From: WTFY01 sp026713925
GTDB taxonomy: Bacteria > Pseudomonadota > Gammaproteobacteria > UBA4575
Direction of reading: 5' to 3'
Assembly (NCBI GenBank): GCA_963662355.1
Contig: OY759361.1
Location: forward strand, 496,001 to 560,000
Length of the DNA: 64,000 bases
Positions 20,015 through 29,714 of the stretch are shown in pieces. The notes under the pieces are model-generated. The model made no database searches. It was not told where the DNA came from and worked only from the letters and a program-made list of their open reading frames with translations. The translations under genes and the position numbers were made by a program. The stretch's first letter is position 1. The number at the start of each line of letters is the position of its first letter.

Positions 20015-21227
20015 TGTGCAGGTCCTGGACGTCCTGCTGCATGGCACACCGGTCGCAACGCTGGTGCATACGAGCGGGGAGCGGATATTCTTCACGTTCA
20101 GCGACGACTACATCGCCGATGGCAGGCGACCTGTGCTTGGCCTGAGTTTCAAGGACGAGTACGGTGCACTGATTACCGACTTCAGGCCGACCCGGACCAG
20201 CGCACTGCCGTTTTTCTCCAACCTTCTGCCGGAAGGGCCCCTGCGAGCGATACTGGCCGGGCGGGCCGGTGTGCATCCTGCACGCGAATTCTTCCTGCTG
20301 CGTGCACTGGGCCGCGATTTGCCGGGGGCCATCACGATGCGCCCCGCCGGGGACAACCGCACAGCCGACTCCCGCAGGGAAGGCCTTGGGGAGGCGGACC
20401 GGGGCGGGGGTGCATTGCGATTTTCGCTTGCCGGCACGCAGCTCAAGTTCCCGGTCACAACCGGGGACGGGGACAAGCCTGCGGTGCCGGCCAACGGGGT
20501 GGGCGGCTCGTGGATCATCAAGCTGCCCTCGCCCAGTTTCCCGGGCCTGCCTGAAAACGAATATGCGATGATGACCCTGGCCAGGCGCGTCGGACTGGAT
20601 GTGCCGGACCTTGCCCTGTCAGACGTCAGGGAGATCGAAAATCTGCCCGGCGACACCGGCCCACTGCATGGACAGGCACTTGCCGTTCGGCGTTTCGACC
20701 GCCAGCCGGATGGCACGGGCACCCACATCGAGGACTTCGCCCAGGTGTTCGCCGTCTACCCCGGCGACAAGTACAGGAAAGCCAGCGCGCGCAGCATCGC
20801 CCGCGTCATCGGTGCGGAATGCAGCGATACGGACATCTGCGAGTTCATCCGCCGGCTCACGTTCAGCATGCTGATCGGCAATGCCGACCTGCACCTCAAA
20901 AACTGGTCACTGGTCTATCCCGACCGGCGCCATGCAGCCCTCGCGCCCGCCTATGATCTCGTATCCACGATTCCCTACATCCCGGATACGAAGGCAGCGC
21001 TTTACGTCAGCCGCACGAATCGCTTCGACGAGTTCTCCGCGGGTGAGCTGTCACACCTTGCCGCCGGGGCCCGGCTGGCGGAAAAGCCGGTGCTCGACAC
21101 CGCCCATGAAACCGTGGCACGGTTTCATCAGCACTGGCAGGGCGAAAAAGCCCACCTGCCGGTCTCCCCCGAAGTGATCCGGGCCATTGAGGCCCACCTG
21201 AAAACGATACCGATTGCAAGGCAGTGA
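20007..21227 (+). CDS. HipA-like serine/threonine kinase toxin
   Basis: Starting at MTDVQVLDVLLHG the protein is 406 residues. It has the HipA N-terminal subdomain (FSDDYIADGRRPVLGLSF, FFSNLLPEGPLRAIL), the SLAGTQLKF phosphate loop, lysine of WIIKLPS, PENEYAMMTLA, AVRRFDR, the catalytic GNADLHLKNWSL and the metal-binding APAYDLVST motif. HipA of E. coli phosphorylates glutamyl-tRNA synthetase and induces dormancy; the target here is unknown. All catalytic residues appear to be present. The start at 20007 fits family alignments better than the ATG at 19995. Confidence 0.9.
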   Translation: MTDVQVLDVLLHGTPVATLVHTSGERIFFTFSDDYIADGRRPVLGLSFKDEYGALITDFRPTRTSALPFFSNLLPEGPLRAILAGRAGVHPAREFFLLRALGRDLPGAITMRPAGDNRTADSRREGLGEADRGGGALRFSLAGTQLKFPVTTGDGDKPAVPANGVGGSWIIKLPSPSFPGLPENEYAMMTLARRVGLDVPDLALSDVREIENLPGDTGPLHGQALAVRRFDRQPDGTGTHIEDFAQVFAVYPGDKYRKASARSIARVIGAECSDTDICEFIRRLTFSMLIGNADLHLKNWSLVYPDRRHAALAPAYDLVSTIPYIPDTKAALYVSRTNRFDEFSAGELSHLAAGARLAEKPVLDTAHETVARFHQHWQGEKAHLPVSPEVIRAIEAHLKTIPIARQ

Positions 21228-21568
21228 GACAGGTCCGGATGTCTGCTCACAGCATCCCCTGGCGCAGCACAAAAGCCCAGCACGGATACGGCCCTGCAGG
21301 GCTTCAAAGATCCCGCCAGGCCACGCGGTTTCTCCCCGGCACTCATCGGCCATATCTTGAAAATTCATTTTTAATCAACAACCTAATGTACATGACTGCA
21401 CTTGCCGTCCAGCTCGCACCCCCGGTTCACCCCGACCCCCGGGATCAGGGGTGGTGGTTTGGGCTATCATTGAATACTCTGTCAACGGGGGCGAGCCCGT
21501 ATGGGAAAAACAGCGTTTGTTGAATTCTTCAGTGCGCGGTACACGGACCGGGGTCCGACATCCTGCCT
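21228..21568. other. Gene-free stretch between hipA and dinB
   Basis: No supportable gene. It holds a 12-bp palindrome GCCCTGCAGGGC at 21292-21303 and GC-rich repeats around 21420-21450. No LexA-type box of either the gamma or alpha consensus was seen upstream of dinB. Confidence 0.4.
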
Positions 21569-22915
21569 GTGCCCGTGAAACCAGACACCCCCGGACCCGG
21601 TGATGCTTGCGCGACTGCCCTGTGCCGCGACTGCGGCCGCCGCCCGGATGCACAGGCCCTCGCCTGCGAGACCTGCGGGTCCGAGCGCATCGTGCGCCAC
21701 CGCGAACTGCACACCCTGGCCATCGCCCATCTTGACTGCGACGCGTTCTACGCCGCCATCGAAAAGCGCGACCGGCCGGAGCTGCGCGAAGTGCCGGTGA
21801 TTGTCGGCAGGCACCATCGCGGCGTGGTGGCCGCATGCTGTTACCTCGCGCGGACCTACGGTGTGCACTCGGCCATGCCGATGTTCAAGGCCCTGAAAGC
21901 CTGCCCGGATGCCGTGGTCGTGAAACCCGACATGCAGAAGTACGAGGCGGCGGGCCGTGAAGTCCGCTCGATGATGCTGCGCCTGACACCCCTGGTGGAA
22001 CCGCTGTCTATAGACGAGGCGTTCATGGATTTTACCGGCACGGACACCGGGCACCGGGCAAGCCCCGCCCGGATGCTGGCGGGACTGGCGCGCAAGGTGG
22101 AGGCAAGGCTCTCCATCACGATCTCCATCGGGCTGAGCTACAACAAGTTTCTCGCCAAGATCGCCTCGGACCTGGACAAGCCGCGAGGGTACGCGGTGAT
22201 CGGCCGGGCAGAGGCCCGGGAGTTCCTCGCCGGCCGGCCGGTCGGACTGCTGTGGGGGGTGGGCCAGGCCCTGCAATACCGCCTTGCGCGTGACGGCATC
22301 ACGCAAATCGGCCAGATTGCCGGGATCAGCGAGAAAGAGATGGTGTCGCGATACGGAAAAATCGGCCGGCAGCTTTGGTCGTTCGCCCGCGGCGAGGACG
22401 AGCGCCCGGTGAACCCCGTGCGTGAAGTCAAGAGCATCTCCTCGGAAACCACCCTGGCCGAGGATCTCTCGGACCCTGCCCGGCTGCGCCCGATCCTGCG
22501 GCAACTGAGCGGGAAAGTCGCGCAGCGAATGAAAAAGGCCGGTGTGATCGGGCGCGGCGTGACCCTGAAGCTCAAGACCTCGGATTTTCGCCTGCTCACC
22601 CGTTCACGACGCCTGGAGCATGCGACCTGCTCGCCCGAGGCCATCTACCGGGCCGGTGATCGCCTGCTGTGCGGAGAAACCGACGGGCGTGCATTCCGAC
22701 TGATCGGCATCGGCGCCCATTCGCTGACCAGCACAGATACCCTGCACCAGGGAGAGGGAGACCTGTTCGGGGCCGATCCCGCAGAAGGACCCGGCGATGC
22801 CCCCGTTGAGGAGATGCTGGATGAAATCCGGGAAAAATTCGGCCCCAGGTCGGTGATCCGCGGGCGAGACTCCGACCACGAAATGAGGGCGAAGGAGCCC
22901 GGCAAGGCCGAGTAG
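21569..22915 (+). CDS. dinB: DNA polymerase IV (Y family) with N-terminal zinc ribbon
   Basis: The 448-residue protein has a CxxC...CxxC ribbon (Cys 19, 22, 33, 36), then the Y-family polymerase: HLDCDAFYA with metal-binding Asp56/Asp58, HHRGVVAACCYLARTYGVHSAMPM, the catalytic PLSIDEAFMDFT (Asp148, Glu149), and a little-finger domain with SSETTLAEDLSD. It is an error-prone translesion polymerase. The ribbon plus the LHTLAIAHLDCDAFYAAIEKRD layout is characteristic of alphaproteobacterial DinB and not of gammaproteobacterial DinB, suggesting transfer. The C terminus is extended by about 60 acidic residues. Confidence 0.9.
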   Translation: MPVKPDTPGPGDACATALCRDCGRRPDAQALACETCGSERIVRHRELHTLAIAHLDCDAFYAAIEKRDRPELREVPVIVGRHHRGVVAACCYLARTYGVHSAMPMFKALKACPDAVVVKPDMQKYEAAGREVRSMMLRLTPLVEPLSIDEAFMDFTGTDTGHRASPARMLAGLARKVEARLSITISIGLSYNKFLAKIASDLDKPRGYAVIGRAEAREFLAGRPVGLLWGVGQALQYRLARDGITQIGQIAGISEKEMVSRYGKIGRQLWSFARGEDERPVNPVREVKSISSETTLAEDLSDPARLRPILRQLSGKVAQRMKKAGVIGRGVTLKLKTSDFRLLTRSRRLEHATCSPEAIYRAGDRLLCGETDGRAFRLIGIGAHSLTSTDTLHQGEGDLFGADPAEGPGDAPVEEMLDEIREKFGPRSVIRGRDSDHEMRAKEPGKAE

Positions 22916-23000
22916 ACCATGGACAGGACCACGCGCTTCGCGTATAAGCCGGACTCATAGTTACCGCTGCCCATTGCTTGATCAAACCCGACCCGCCTTG

Positions 23001-23780
23001 ATGAACCCCTTCCCCTTGCAAGCCCCCATGTGCAGGATCCTTCTCACCCTGGCCATCGGGCTGATGTGGGCAGGTAGCGCGGGCATGGCCCGTGCCCAGG
23101 CACCGGACACATCCGGTGCAATGTACGCCGGTGTGTTTGCAGGATCGGCCTGGACCGACAACCAGATCGAGGACGTGGAGGGCTTTGCCAACTGGGGACT
23201 GCCCGGCTGGTCGCTGGATTACCACGACTCCGGGCTGGTGGCAGGGATGCTCGCAGGCCGCAGGCTAGAGCTTGCAGGCATACCGCTGCGATTCGAGGTC
23301 GACGGCATGCTCGGAGACCTGAGCGCGCGCTCGAATCGCCTGGACCCCGAGGGCCTGGATGAGACCGTGGAAACGGAGATTCGCTGGATCGCCACGGCCC
23401 GGGTTGGCGCAGAACATGCGATCGGGCCAGTGCTGTTATTTGCCACCGCCGGCATGGCCGTCTCCCGCATCGATCGCTCGGTCACCGACATCGATTCGGG
23501 GCGTGACATTGCCCCGCATGTCGACCCGGACGACTCCTTCAGCGACCAGACCACCGAGGTGGGCTGGGTGGCCGGGGCCGGGCTGGAAACCCGCTGGATG
23601 AAAGCCTGGGAGGTGCGCCTTGAGGGCCTGTACATGGATTTCGGCAAGAGCACCCATGTTGTGAACCATTCCGGGAACAACCGCTGCGGACCCGGTGGCC
23701 CGCAAAAGCCCTGCCCCTACAGAATCGACAATGCGCTCGGGGTGGTGCGCCTGGGTATCACCTACCGGTTCGGGTCCTAG
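23001..23780 (+). CDS. Outer-membrane beta-barrel protein
   Basis: The 259-residue protein starts MNPFPLQAPMCRILLTLAIGLMWAGSAGMARAQ, a signal peptide with cleavage after ARAQ. The mature part has alternating hydrophobic strands (MYAGVFAGSAWTDNQIED, GLVAGMLAGRRLELAGIPLRFEVDGM, TARVGAEHAIGPVLLFATAGMAVSRID, VGWVAGAGLETRWM, VVRLGITYRFGS) and ends in an aromatic-polar pattern (YRFGS) typical of eight-stranded OmpA-like or Opa-like barrels. Family members are porins or adhesion proteins; no specific function is assigned. It follows dinB by 85 bp on the same strand. Confidence 0.75.
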   Translation: MNPFPLQAPMCRILLTLAIGLMWAGSAGMARAQAPDTSGAMYAGVFAGSAWTDNQIEDVEGFANWGLPGWSLDYHDSGLVAGMLAGRRLELAGIPLRFEVDGMLGDLSARSNRLDPEGLDETVETEIRWIATARVGAEHAIGPVLLFATAGMAVSRIDRSVTDIDSGRDIAPHVDPDDSFSDQTTEVGWVAGAGLETRWMKAWEVRLEGLYMDFGKSTHVVNHSGNNRCGPGGPQKPCPYRIDNALGVVRLGITYRFGS

Positions 23781-23892
23781 CAGGACACTTTAGGCAGTCG
23801 CGTACGGCCTGCTGCGGCCCCTGATCCTCTCGGGTGACTGCGTGAGAACACCGCGAATACAACGATATATGTAGTATCCGGACCATCCCTTA

Positions 23893-24221
23893 ATGATTAC
23901 GAAATTATGGGAACCTGTAAAAATTCTAGACTTTGAAAAAGACCTCACGCGCATCTGCCGGGGGCTTCAGGCACTGGCCCATCCGACCCGGCTGAAATTA
24001 TTTGTGCAATCTGCCATCAGGAGTTAACGATGAAGGGGATTGCAAGCTTTGTAGGAACGAGTCTCAGCAACATTTCCCAGCAACTCTCAAGGCTCTATGA
24101 CCTGAAGCTGCTTCGTCGCTATTCACGCAAGAATGAAATGAAAGTAAAGGATGCGGCTCGTATTCTTGTTGAACAGGTTAGCAAGACCAATCACCTGTTG
24201 CAGCAGATTACCGATGCTTGA
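23893..24221 (+). pseudogene. ArsR-type helix-turn-helix regulator split by a frameshift
   Basis: The first frame (from ATG at 23893) reads ICRGLQALAHPTRLKLFVQ, the start of an ArsR winged helix, and stops at 24027. The second frame continues CHQELTMKGIASFVGTSLSNISQQLSRLYDLKLLRRYSRKNEMKV, the recognition helices and wing, ending at 24221. One missing base near 24010 explains the split. A good AGGAG site precedes the ATG at 24030, so the second half could still be translated separately as 63 residues. It opens the AT-rich island. Confidence 0.75.
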
Positions 24222-24310
24222 ACCTCTGCGAAGCGAATATTCACGCTCATCGGAATACTAACTCTTGAACTGAATCAAGTTTAAGAGGGCACAAAAAAAT
24301 GTCACAGTAA

Positions 24311-27300
24311 TTAGCCAATCAACTCAAAAATTTCATATCTAACTCTTTCGTCCTTAAACTCCTTAACCTGCCTAGACAGATAACGCTCTACAGTTTTTTC
24401 GAGCTTTGAAACTTCACCGCCCCCCAGAACCGAGATTTCCGAATCTTTGTTTCCAAGAGAATTGAAACTTGTCCCCAAGCGAAGTCCTACACCTTTTGAC
24501 AACACCCAACGATCATGGAACGGTGCGACACCTGTTCCTTCTGTGCCCATAACCAAGATTTCAGTCTCCGGTGGTGTATGCTCACAGAGTTTACGCCAAG
24601 CAGCAGAGTAAGCACTTGGCAAGTCACAGTTGATACTCTGTTTAAGTTGGTGCGCCTTGCTTGTAATGATATGTACCCGAAGACCTGCATTTGCTTCTAT
24701 TACTTGCACTAAGAACTCTAAGTCGTTTATACCAAAATACGGATCAACAATTGTGACACGATCAACCGCACTTTCTTCCAGCCAGCTTTGAAGAAATTGT
24801 TTTGCTTTGTCACGTTCACCAACTTGAACAACGAGATGGTTGTTCGCATCCCCCCGATCACGCCACTCTGGATTTGAACCCAATCTGCCATCAGTCTCAG
24901 TAAGAGAGAAGAAAAAGTCTGCTCCTCGTAATACACCTTCAAATAAATCTCTAACAAATGTTTTCGCCTCAGCAGTATGGGAATATTTCATAAGTGCATT
25001 CGTCAGCACCCACGAATACATTGGGTACGATGTATGCAATGGATAGTTGCTTGCACATACGAGCATTTCGCGTATTCGGACCATGTCAGTTGGGACCATG
25101 CGACCAGAATTAAGCGCGCCAAGTGCTCGCCAAGCTGCTGATGCTAAGTTGGGATCGTTTCGTAGTGTCGCCAGATCAAGATGACTGCGTGAATCTCCGA
25201 TGTCCTTTCTCAGCTTGTGTCTATCCAGCTGAAACTTTGCCTTGTTCTTGTATTCCTCCCGTGCAGGATCATCGTCATATAGCGTAGCAAGCTGCATGGG
25301 AAGTTCCGGATCAAGTCGATAAGCTATATCTATAATACGATGCTCTCTGAAAGACTTTCTGCTATATCCAGTGTTAACAACTACTCCAAATGCTTTCTTC
25401 AGGATGCTCAAAGTGTGGCTTTGGTATTTGTCAATTGTGATATCCGCAATCATTGTGAAACAACCATATTGGTCTTCGATGGTAGGCAAATTCTCAGCCG
25501 TTGATTCTGCATCCTCTAACAACTGTTCTGTGACACGTCTCTTTTTAGATGGTAGATTAATAGCTAATTGAGCTAATACATAAACTCTATCTGCAGCATT
25601 GCTGATGTTCTTGCCTTCTTTAATAAGCTTCTCCCATACATCACTGCCAGGTGGTGAAATGCGATATGCCTGAGCTTTGCATAAAATTTGATATCCTGTA
25701 TGTTGGATCCTGTTCTGCATCGGCAATCTTCGTTCTGCTATTTCTAGCATCCGTCGTGATACCTCTGCCTTCTGCTCACGTGTCAAGCTAATCGAAGACC
25801 GATTTTCTTTTAAATTTGAAGCAATACTTTCGAAGATGGAAAAGATTTTGAAATCTTCGTCCGTTTCCTCACTCAATTGAAGGAGATTTTGAATGTCAGA
25901 ATAATTTAGTGGTGAAGCCCTTGAATTTGAATCATCGAAGGCCTCTCCTGGTGGTTGTTTTTGTAGCAGGGCTAAGCTGAGCGAATATGTACATTCATCT
26001 CGAACGGAAGTCGGGAATTCAGAAATCTCGTTTCTAGCACGATCTCGGTCATCAAGCCATACTGCTGGATACGCATACACCCACGCCTCATATCTCTCCA
26101 CGTGATCATTGCCTGAAAGCTTAGAAAGTGATGGCCATACCTGTTGGTTTACAACCGAGGAGAAGTGGCGAGCCTCGCCTGCTCGCCAAAGATAAAACGC
26201 TAACGTTGATAATAGCGAAACTCTTTGTTGTAGGTCTGGTACCCTAGCCATCATACTGCAAACCCTAGTTACGTCATCACTAGAAAGAAGGCATGATTCA
26301 GCCAAGGCGTAAGATGCTTTTGCCAATAAATCTAAAATACAAACAATTCCCTGCTCAACGTCTTCACTCCCTGAAGCAGCTCTCTTCGGGTTAGCTAAAA
26401 ATTTAAACACCTCCTTAGCCAAATCAGGACGCTTTTCTCGTAAAGTTGATACTAGCTGGCAAGCAGTTCTGTATTTTGCTCGAGGGCTGACAATGGAATT
26501 AAACTCCAACAGAAGATTGTTGTTGGCAGAAATTCGTAACTCATCGGTATTCGAAGTATCACTGAGTGCAACTGAAATTTCTCCTAGACATCTAGCTCTT
26601 ATTTCTGCGGATGAACATTTCGACAGGCGATCTACAAGATCTTTGAGTTTACTTATTGGTCGTTCGTCATCACTCACATCACGGGAAATTCGTTTTACGA
26701 CTTGGCTCAATGCTGTATTGAATTCTTCCCCAACTTCCATTTCATCAAGTGCTTCGTATAGCACAGTGCAATCAGGGATTGTTGTCCTGGCTCTGCACAT
26801 TGAGTCAACTACCACTTGAAACGCTATTGTTCGTCGATCGATAGTATTAAGCTGACGCGATACTGCAAGTGCGTCCTCTGGCTTGGACGTTGCTAGCGCC
26901 TTTATAGCATCCTTGAGTATCAGGAACTGTTCTGCCCCGGAATGTAGAATTTTTGTAAGCGTCTTTTCAAATTCCTCATCAACTAAGTCACTTACATCTG
27001 TCTGCTTGTCTAGATTTCTAATTGGATCAAATTTATGTAACTTCGCAGTAAACCACGCGAGACATGTAATTCGAGTTTCGAGTTCGTCAAGCGGGTCTAT
27101 TGATTCCAAATAGAGATTTTCTAAGCGGTCAATTGCTTGCGACAAATCTCCGTGCGAGTAATTACACTCAGCTAACCGTAGTTGTAGTCTAATATAGTCA
27201 ATTGTCGGCCCCTTCCTTTCAATTACCAGTTTTTGTCCATCAAATATTGCTACTAACTTTTTGCATCTATCTATGTCTTTTGCATAAGGCAAAGGGGTAG

Positions 27301-29269
27301 AAACCTCTCGATAGAATGACGCATTCGGCGTGAACTGTGGGGTAGAAATTGCATCATGTATGGCGAACTCAACAACCTCAATTGCATCACTTCGTAAAGG
27401 ATGTCGAGCAATCCACTTTCTTAAGATGAACAATCTTTCACTGGGATCTTTGATTGACTTACTAACTTCTAAAACCTCAGTTGCTGATTTCGGATGAAAG
27501 AAAATCTCGCTTGCATCTAGAAGACGACGTAGCTTCTCATCGACTAACAGATCTTTTGGTACTGGAGTTGAATTATTTCTGGCACCTGTTGTAACACCGT
27601 CTGCTTTAGATTTAAGTGCGGCAATGGAAACCCTAGCCACAGCATGTTCAAACGAAGAGTCATCTGCCTCAGATTTAGTCACCTCCTTTAGAAGATTCAA
27701 CGCGAGTTCGGCGTCGATCGGGTAAAGGTCGGTTGCCACATCTATCGCTTCCTCGCTGGGCAAGGCCTGAATGTCTAGGCTTTGATAGATTTCCCGAATC
27801 TCTTCAAGATGTGGTGTAGGATCAAACCCTGGGCTGTTAGAAAGAGCCTCCACGGTAACTGCAAGCAATCGCATTCGCTGCGTAAGTAGTGGCACATCGT
27901 TGACTACTGCTAGAACACCGTCGATATCGCCAACTGCACTGCGCGCTCGGATCTCGTGCTCTATACCGGTGGTCTGTGAAGCCTGCTGGATTATAGATCG
28001 AGATAATGCATAGGTGGTTAATGGACGGTCTCGTCTTGCATTGTGACATATACCAATTGCGGTCCGCAGCGTTGGCTCAATCCCCGCCGCTGTTCGTGTC
28101 TTGAGGAGAATTCTAGCTAGCCGCCTCTCATGCAGCCAATCCACGAGTGCGTCCGTTTTACCAGCACGTTCTAAATAAGCTGGCAATCGGGTTAACGACT
28201 CTTCTGAGTCTGGATTCTGAAGTAATTTTTCAGCGATAGTTTCGTTCGCTTCGTTGACGAGAGTTTGAAATTTAACCTCCACAAATCTTCTAAAAGAATC
28301 GGATAAAAACTCCCAGCCTATCGCCTTCTGTGAGTAACCAAGAAATGGTAAGTATCTGAATGCACAATCAATTTCTTCTTTAGTTATGCCACAATGGATA
28401 CCAAGAGTTTCTGAATCAACAGGATACCCGTACGCTGCAACAAACCCCAAAGCTTTCTTGATCTCGCTAGGAGACTCGTCGACAACCCTCCACTCAGCAT
28501 CAAAAAGAGAGTCGATGTCTGTTGATGGATCATGAAGAATCTTAACCACATCACTTGGACTAGAGACAAGTTGACGCCTAACACTTGCAAGCTTGGCTGG
28601 TACCCCACAAAATGTAGAATGAAATTCAGCTCGTTGCTCATCGTCTGTAACTAAATCCTGAAGAAACTCGCTGGTCTCATGAATGTTAAAAGGTGGTATC
28701 GCGCACGTTTTTGCTCGCAGCGTTCGCCCAAAATCACTACCAAGTACATCCTTCATCTCCCCACTAAATAGGAATTTGAATGGTCTGATTCCGAATGGAA
28801 GAAGGTTCAGTAGTGCTTGCCGAATTGACTCATCTTTAGATGGAATATGGTGAAATCCATCTACAATGATGTACCCTGGTTTACGTTGTCGATCGAGCAT
28901 GCGGGCACATTTTCCCCACAAATTACGGAGATCACCATCTGTTGGCTCACTGTCATCTGGCAGCCTTTTCCCCTTCAAGTGCCAGTACACTTGGTTGGCC
29001 ATGTCATAGCGTGAGAAAACTGGATCGTAAGCTAAACGACTGTGGGCTTTAAGGAACATTCCAAAACACGGCGGATCAACTGTATCGGCGAACTCTATCA
29101 AAATAGTAGTCTTCCCCCAGCCTGATGGAGCTTCAACACATATAGCATCAATACTTGATTCAAACATTTGAACCAGCGTTTGAATTAAATGTGGCCGCTG
29201 AACGAATGGCCTCGGAAGCTCTGGTGCCGTCAAAGAGACATCGAATACCCTAGCGATATTTCCACTCAT
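24311..29269 (-). CDS. Giant STAND NTPase with C-terminal phospholipase-D-like domain
   Basis: The 1652-residue protein starts with a STAND-type NTPase. The P-loop is APSGWGKT (residues 47-54) and the Walker B strand is PGYIIVDGFHHI (131-142), with a winged-helix-like region after residue 250. Residues about 350-1480 are an almost continuous alpha-helical array resembling TPR-like repeats, the usual sensor part. The last 150 residues form a PLD-like domain: VTIVDPYFGINDLEFLVQVI, VHIITSK, then FHDRWVLSKG (H1585, D1586, R1587) and LGTSFNSLGNKDSEI. Only one HD-type motif copy is visible, so an active enzyme would have to dimerise. This architecture (sensor, NTPase switch, effector) fits antiphage STAND proteins of the Avs type, but that function is inferred. 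GC is much lower than in the flanking ICE backbone. Confidence 0.8.
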   Translation of the reverse strand: MSGNIARVFDVSLTAPELPRPFVQRPHLIQTLVQMFESSIDAICVEAPSGWGKTTILIEFADTVDPPCFGMFLKAHSRLAYDPVFSRYDMANQVYWHLKGKRLPDDSEPTDGDLRNLWGKCARMLDRQRKPGYIIVDGFHHIPSKDESIRQALLNLLPFGIRPFKFLFSGEMKDVLGSDFGRTLRAKTCAIPPFNIHETSEFLQDLVTDDEQRAEFHSTFCGVPAKLASVRRQLVSSPSDVVKILHDPSTDIDSLFDAEWRVVDESPSEIKKALGFVAAYGYPVDSETLGIHCGITKEEIDCAFRYLPFLGYSQKAIGWEFLSDSFRRFVEVKFQTLVNEANETIAEKLLQNPDSEESLTRLPAYLERAGKTDALVDWLHERRLARILLKTRTAAGIEPTLRTAIGICHNARRDRPLTTYALSRSIIQQASQTTGIEHEIRARSAVGDIDGVLAVVNDVPLLTQRMRLLAVTVEALSNSPGFDPTPHLEEIREIYQSLDIQALPSEEAIDVATDLYPIDAELALNLLKEVTKSEADDSSFEHAVARVSIAALKSKADGVTTGARNNSTPVPKDLLVDEKLRRLLDASEIFFHPKSATEVLEVSKSIKDPSERLFILRKWIARHPLRSDAIEVVEFAIHDAISTPQFTPNASFYREVSTPLPYAKDIDRCKKLVAIFDGQKLVIERKGPTIDYIRLQLRLAECNYSHGDLSQAIDRLENLYLESIDPLDELETRITCLAWFTAKLHKFDPIRNLDKQTDVSDLVDEEFEKTLTKILHSGAEQFLILKDAIKALATSKPEDALAVSRQLNTIDRRTIAFQVVVDSMCRARTTIPDCTVLYEALDEMEVGEEFNTALSQVVKRISRDVSDDERPISKLKDLVDRLSKCSSAEIRARCLGEISVALSDTSNTDELRISANNNLLLEFNSIVSPRAKYRTACQLVSTLREKRPDLAKEVFKFLANPKRAASGSEDVEQGIVCILDLLAKASYALAESCLLSSDDVTRVCSMMARVPDLQQRVSLLSTLAFYLWRAGEARHFSSVVNQQVWPSLSKLSGNDHVERYEAWVYAYPAVWLDDRDRARNEISEFPTSVRDECTYSLSLALLQKQPPGEAFDDSNSRASPLNYSDIQNLLQLSEETDEDFKIFSIFESIASNLKENRSSISLTREQKAEVSRRMLEIAERRLPMQNRIQHTGYQILCKAQAYRISPPGSDVWEKLIKEGKNISNAADRVYVLAQLAINLPSKKRRVTEQLLEDAESTAENLPTIEDQYGCFTMIADITIDKYQSHTLSILKKAFGVVVNTGYSRKSFREHRIIDIAYRLDPELPMQLATLYDDDPAREEYKNKAKFQLDRHKLRKDIGDSRSHLDLATLRNDPNLASAAWRALGALNSGRMVPTDMVRIREMLVCASNYPLHTSYPMYSWVLTNALMKYSHTAEAKTFVRDLFEGVLRGADFFFSLTETDGRLGSNPEWRDRGDANNHLVVQVGERDKAKQFLQSWLEESAVDRVTIVDPYFGINDLEFLVQVIEANAGLRVHIITSKAHQLKQSINCDLPSAYSAAWRKLCEHTPPETEILVMGTEGTGVAPFHDRWVLSKGVGLRLGTSFNSLGNKDSEISVLGGGEVSKLEKTVERYLSRQVKEFKDERVRYEIFELIG

Positions 29270-29309
29270 TTTAATATTCCCATTCGAATAACAAGGAGGT
29301 TAAACAGAT

Positions 29310-29426
29310 TCATTGCGGTTTCACAAACTTGATATAAAGATAAGCCAAAAACGCCATTACGGTGCCGATTGAGTTTACGAAAACCTTGAACATTACGCGG
29401 AGGTCGGACTTATGGCGCGTCATCAT
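29310..29426 (-). CDS. 38-residue single-pass membrane protein candidate
   Basis: This short frame starts ATGATG at 29426 after an AGGA site, has a basic N terminus (MMTRHKSDLR) and one hydrophobic span (VFVNSIGTVMAFLAYLYIKFV), and ends KPQ. It lies 40 bp upstream of the STAND gene on the same strand, so the two could be co-transcribed. Tiny membrane proteins often accompany defence or toxin systems, but nothing beyond its composition and position supports function. It could be a chance frame. Confidence 0.4.
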   Translation of the reverse strand: MMTRHKSDLRVMFKVFVNSIGTVMAFLAYLYIKFVKPQ

Positions 29427-29714
29427 ACGGAGTCCTATTAGTTTCTCAAGTATTTGTAGCAACACAGGCCAGAGAATCTAAGAGAATCCCCTACTAGAGT
29501 TGAAACTATCTGTCTTGCCTCATAAGCTTGATCCTGCTTTGAATGAGCAAAATTCATAACGCAGCAATGTCATGAAGGGATCATGTGTTTGCAATTGGAT
29601 AAATTGGAGCTCACCAATTTACTAAGGACGGTTGAAGTCTAGGTCAGTGGCTACATGGGCACGAAGTATGCCATACGAGAGAAATTTACCTTGAAGGTTA
29701 TCGACTAGAACACG
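29427..29714. other. Divergent intergenic region of the AT-rich island
   Basis: It must hold promoters for the STAND gene (minus) and the GHKL gene (plus). I could not assign convincing -35/-10 pairs. No further gene is seen. Confidence 0.4.

Noticed and set aside
21228..21568. LexA-controlled promoter for dinB
   Set aside because: No sequence close to either the gamma (CTGT-N8-ACAG) or alpha (GAAC-N7-GTTC) box was found.
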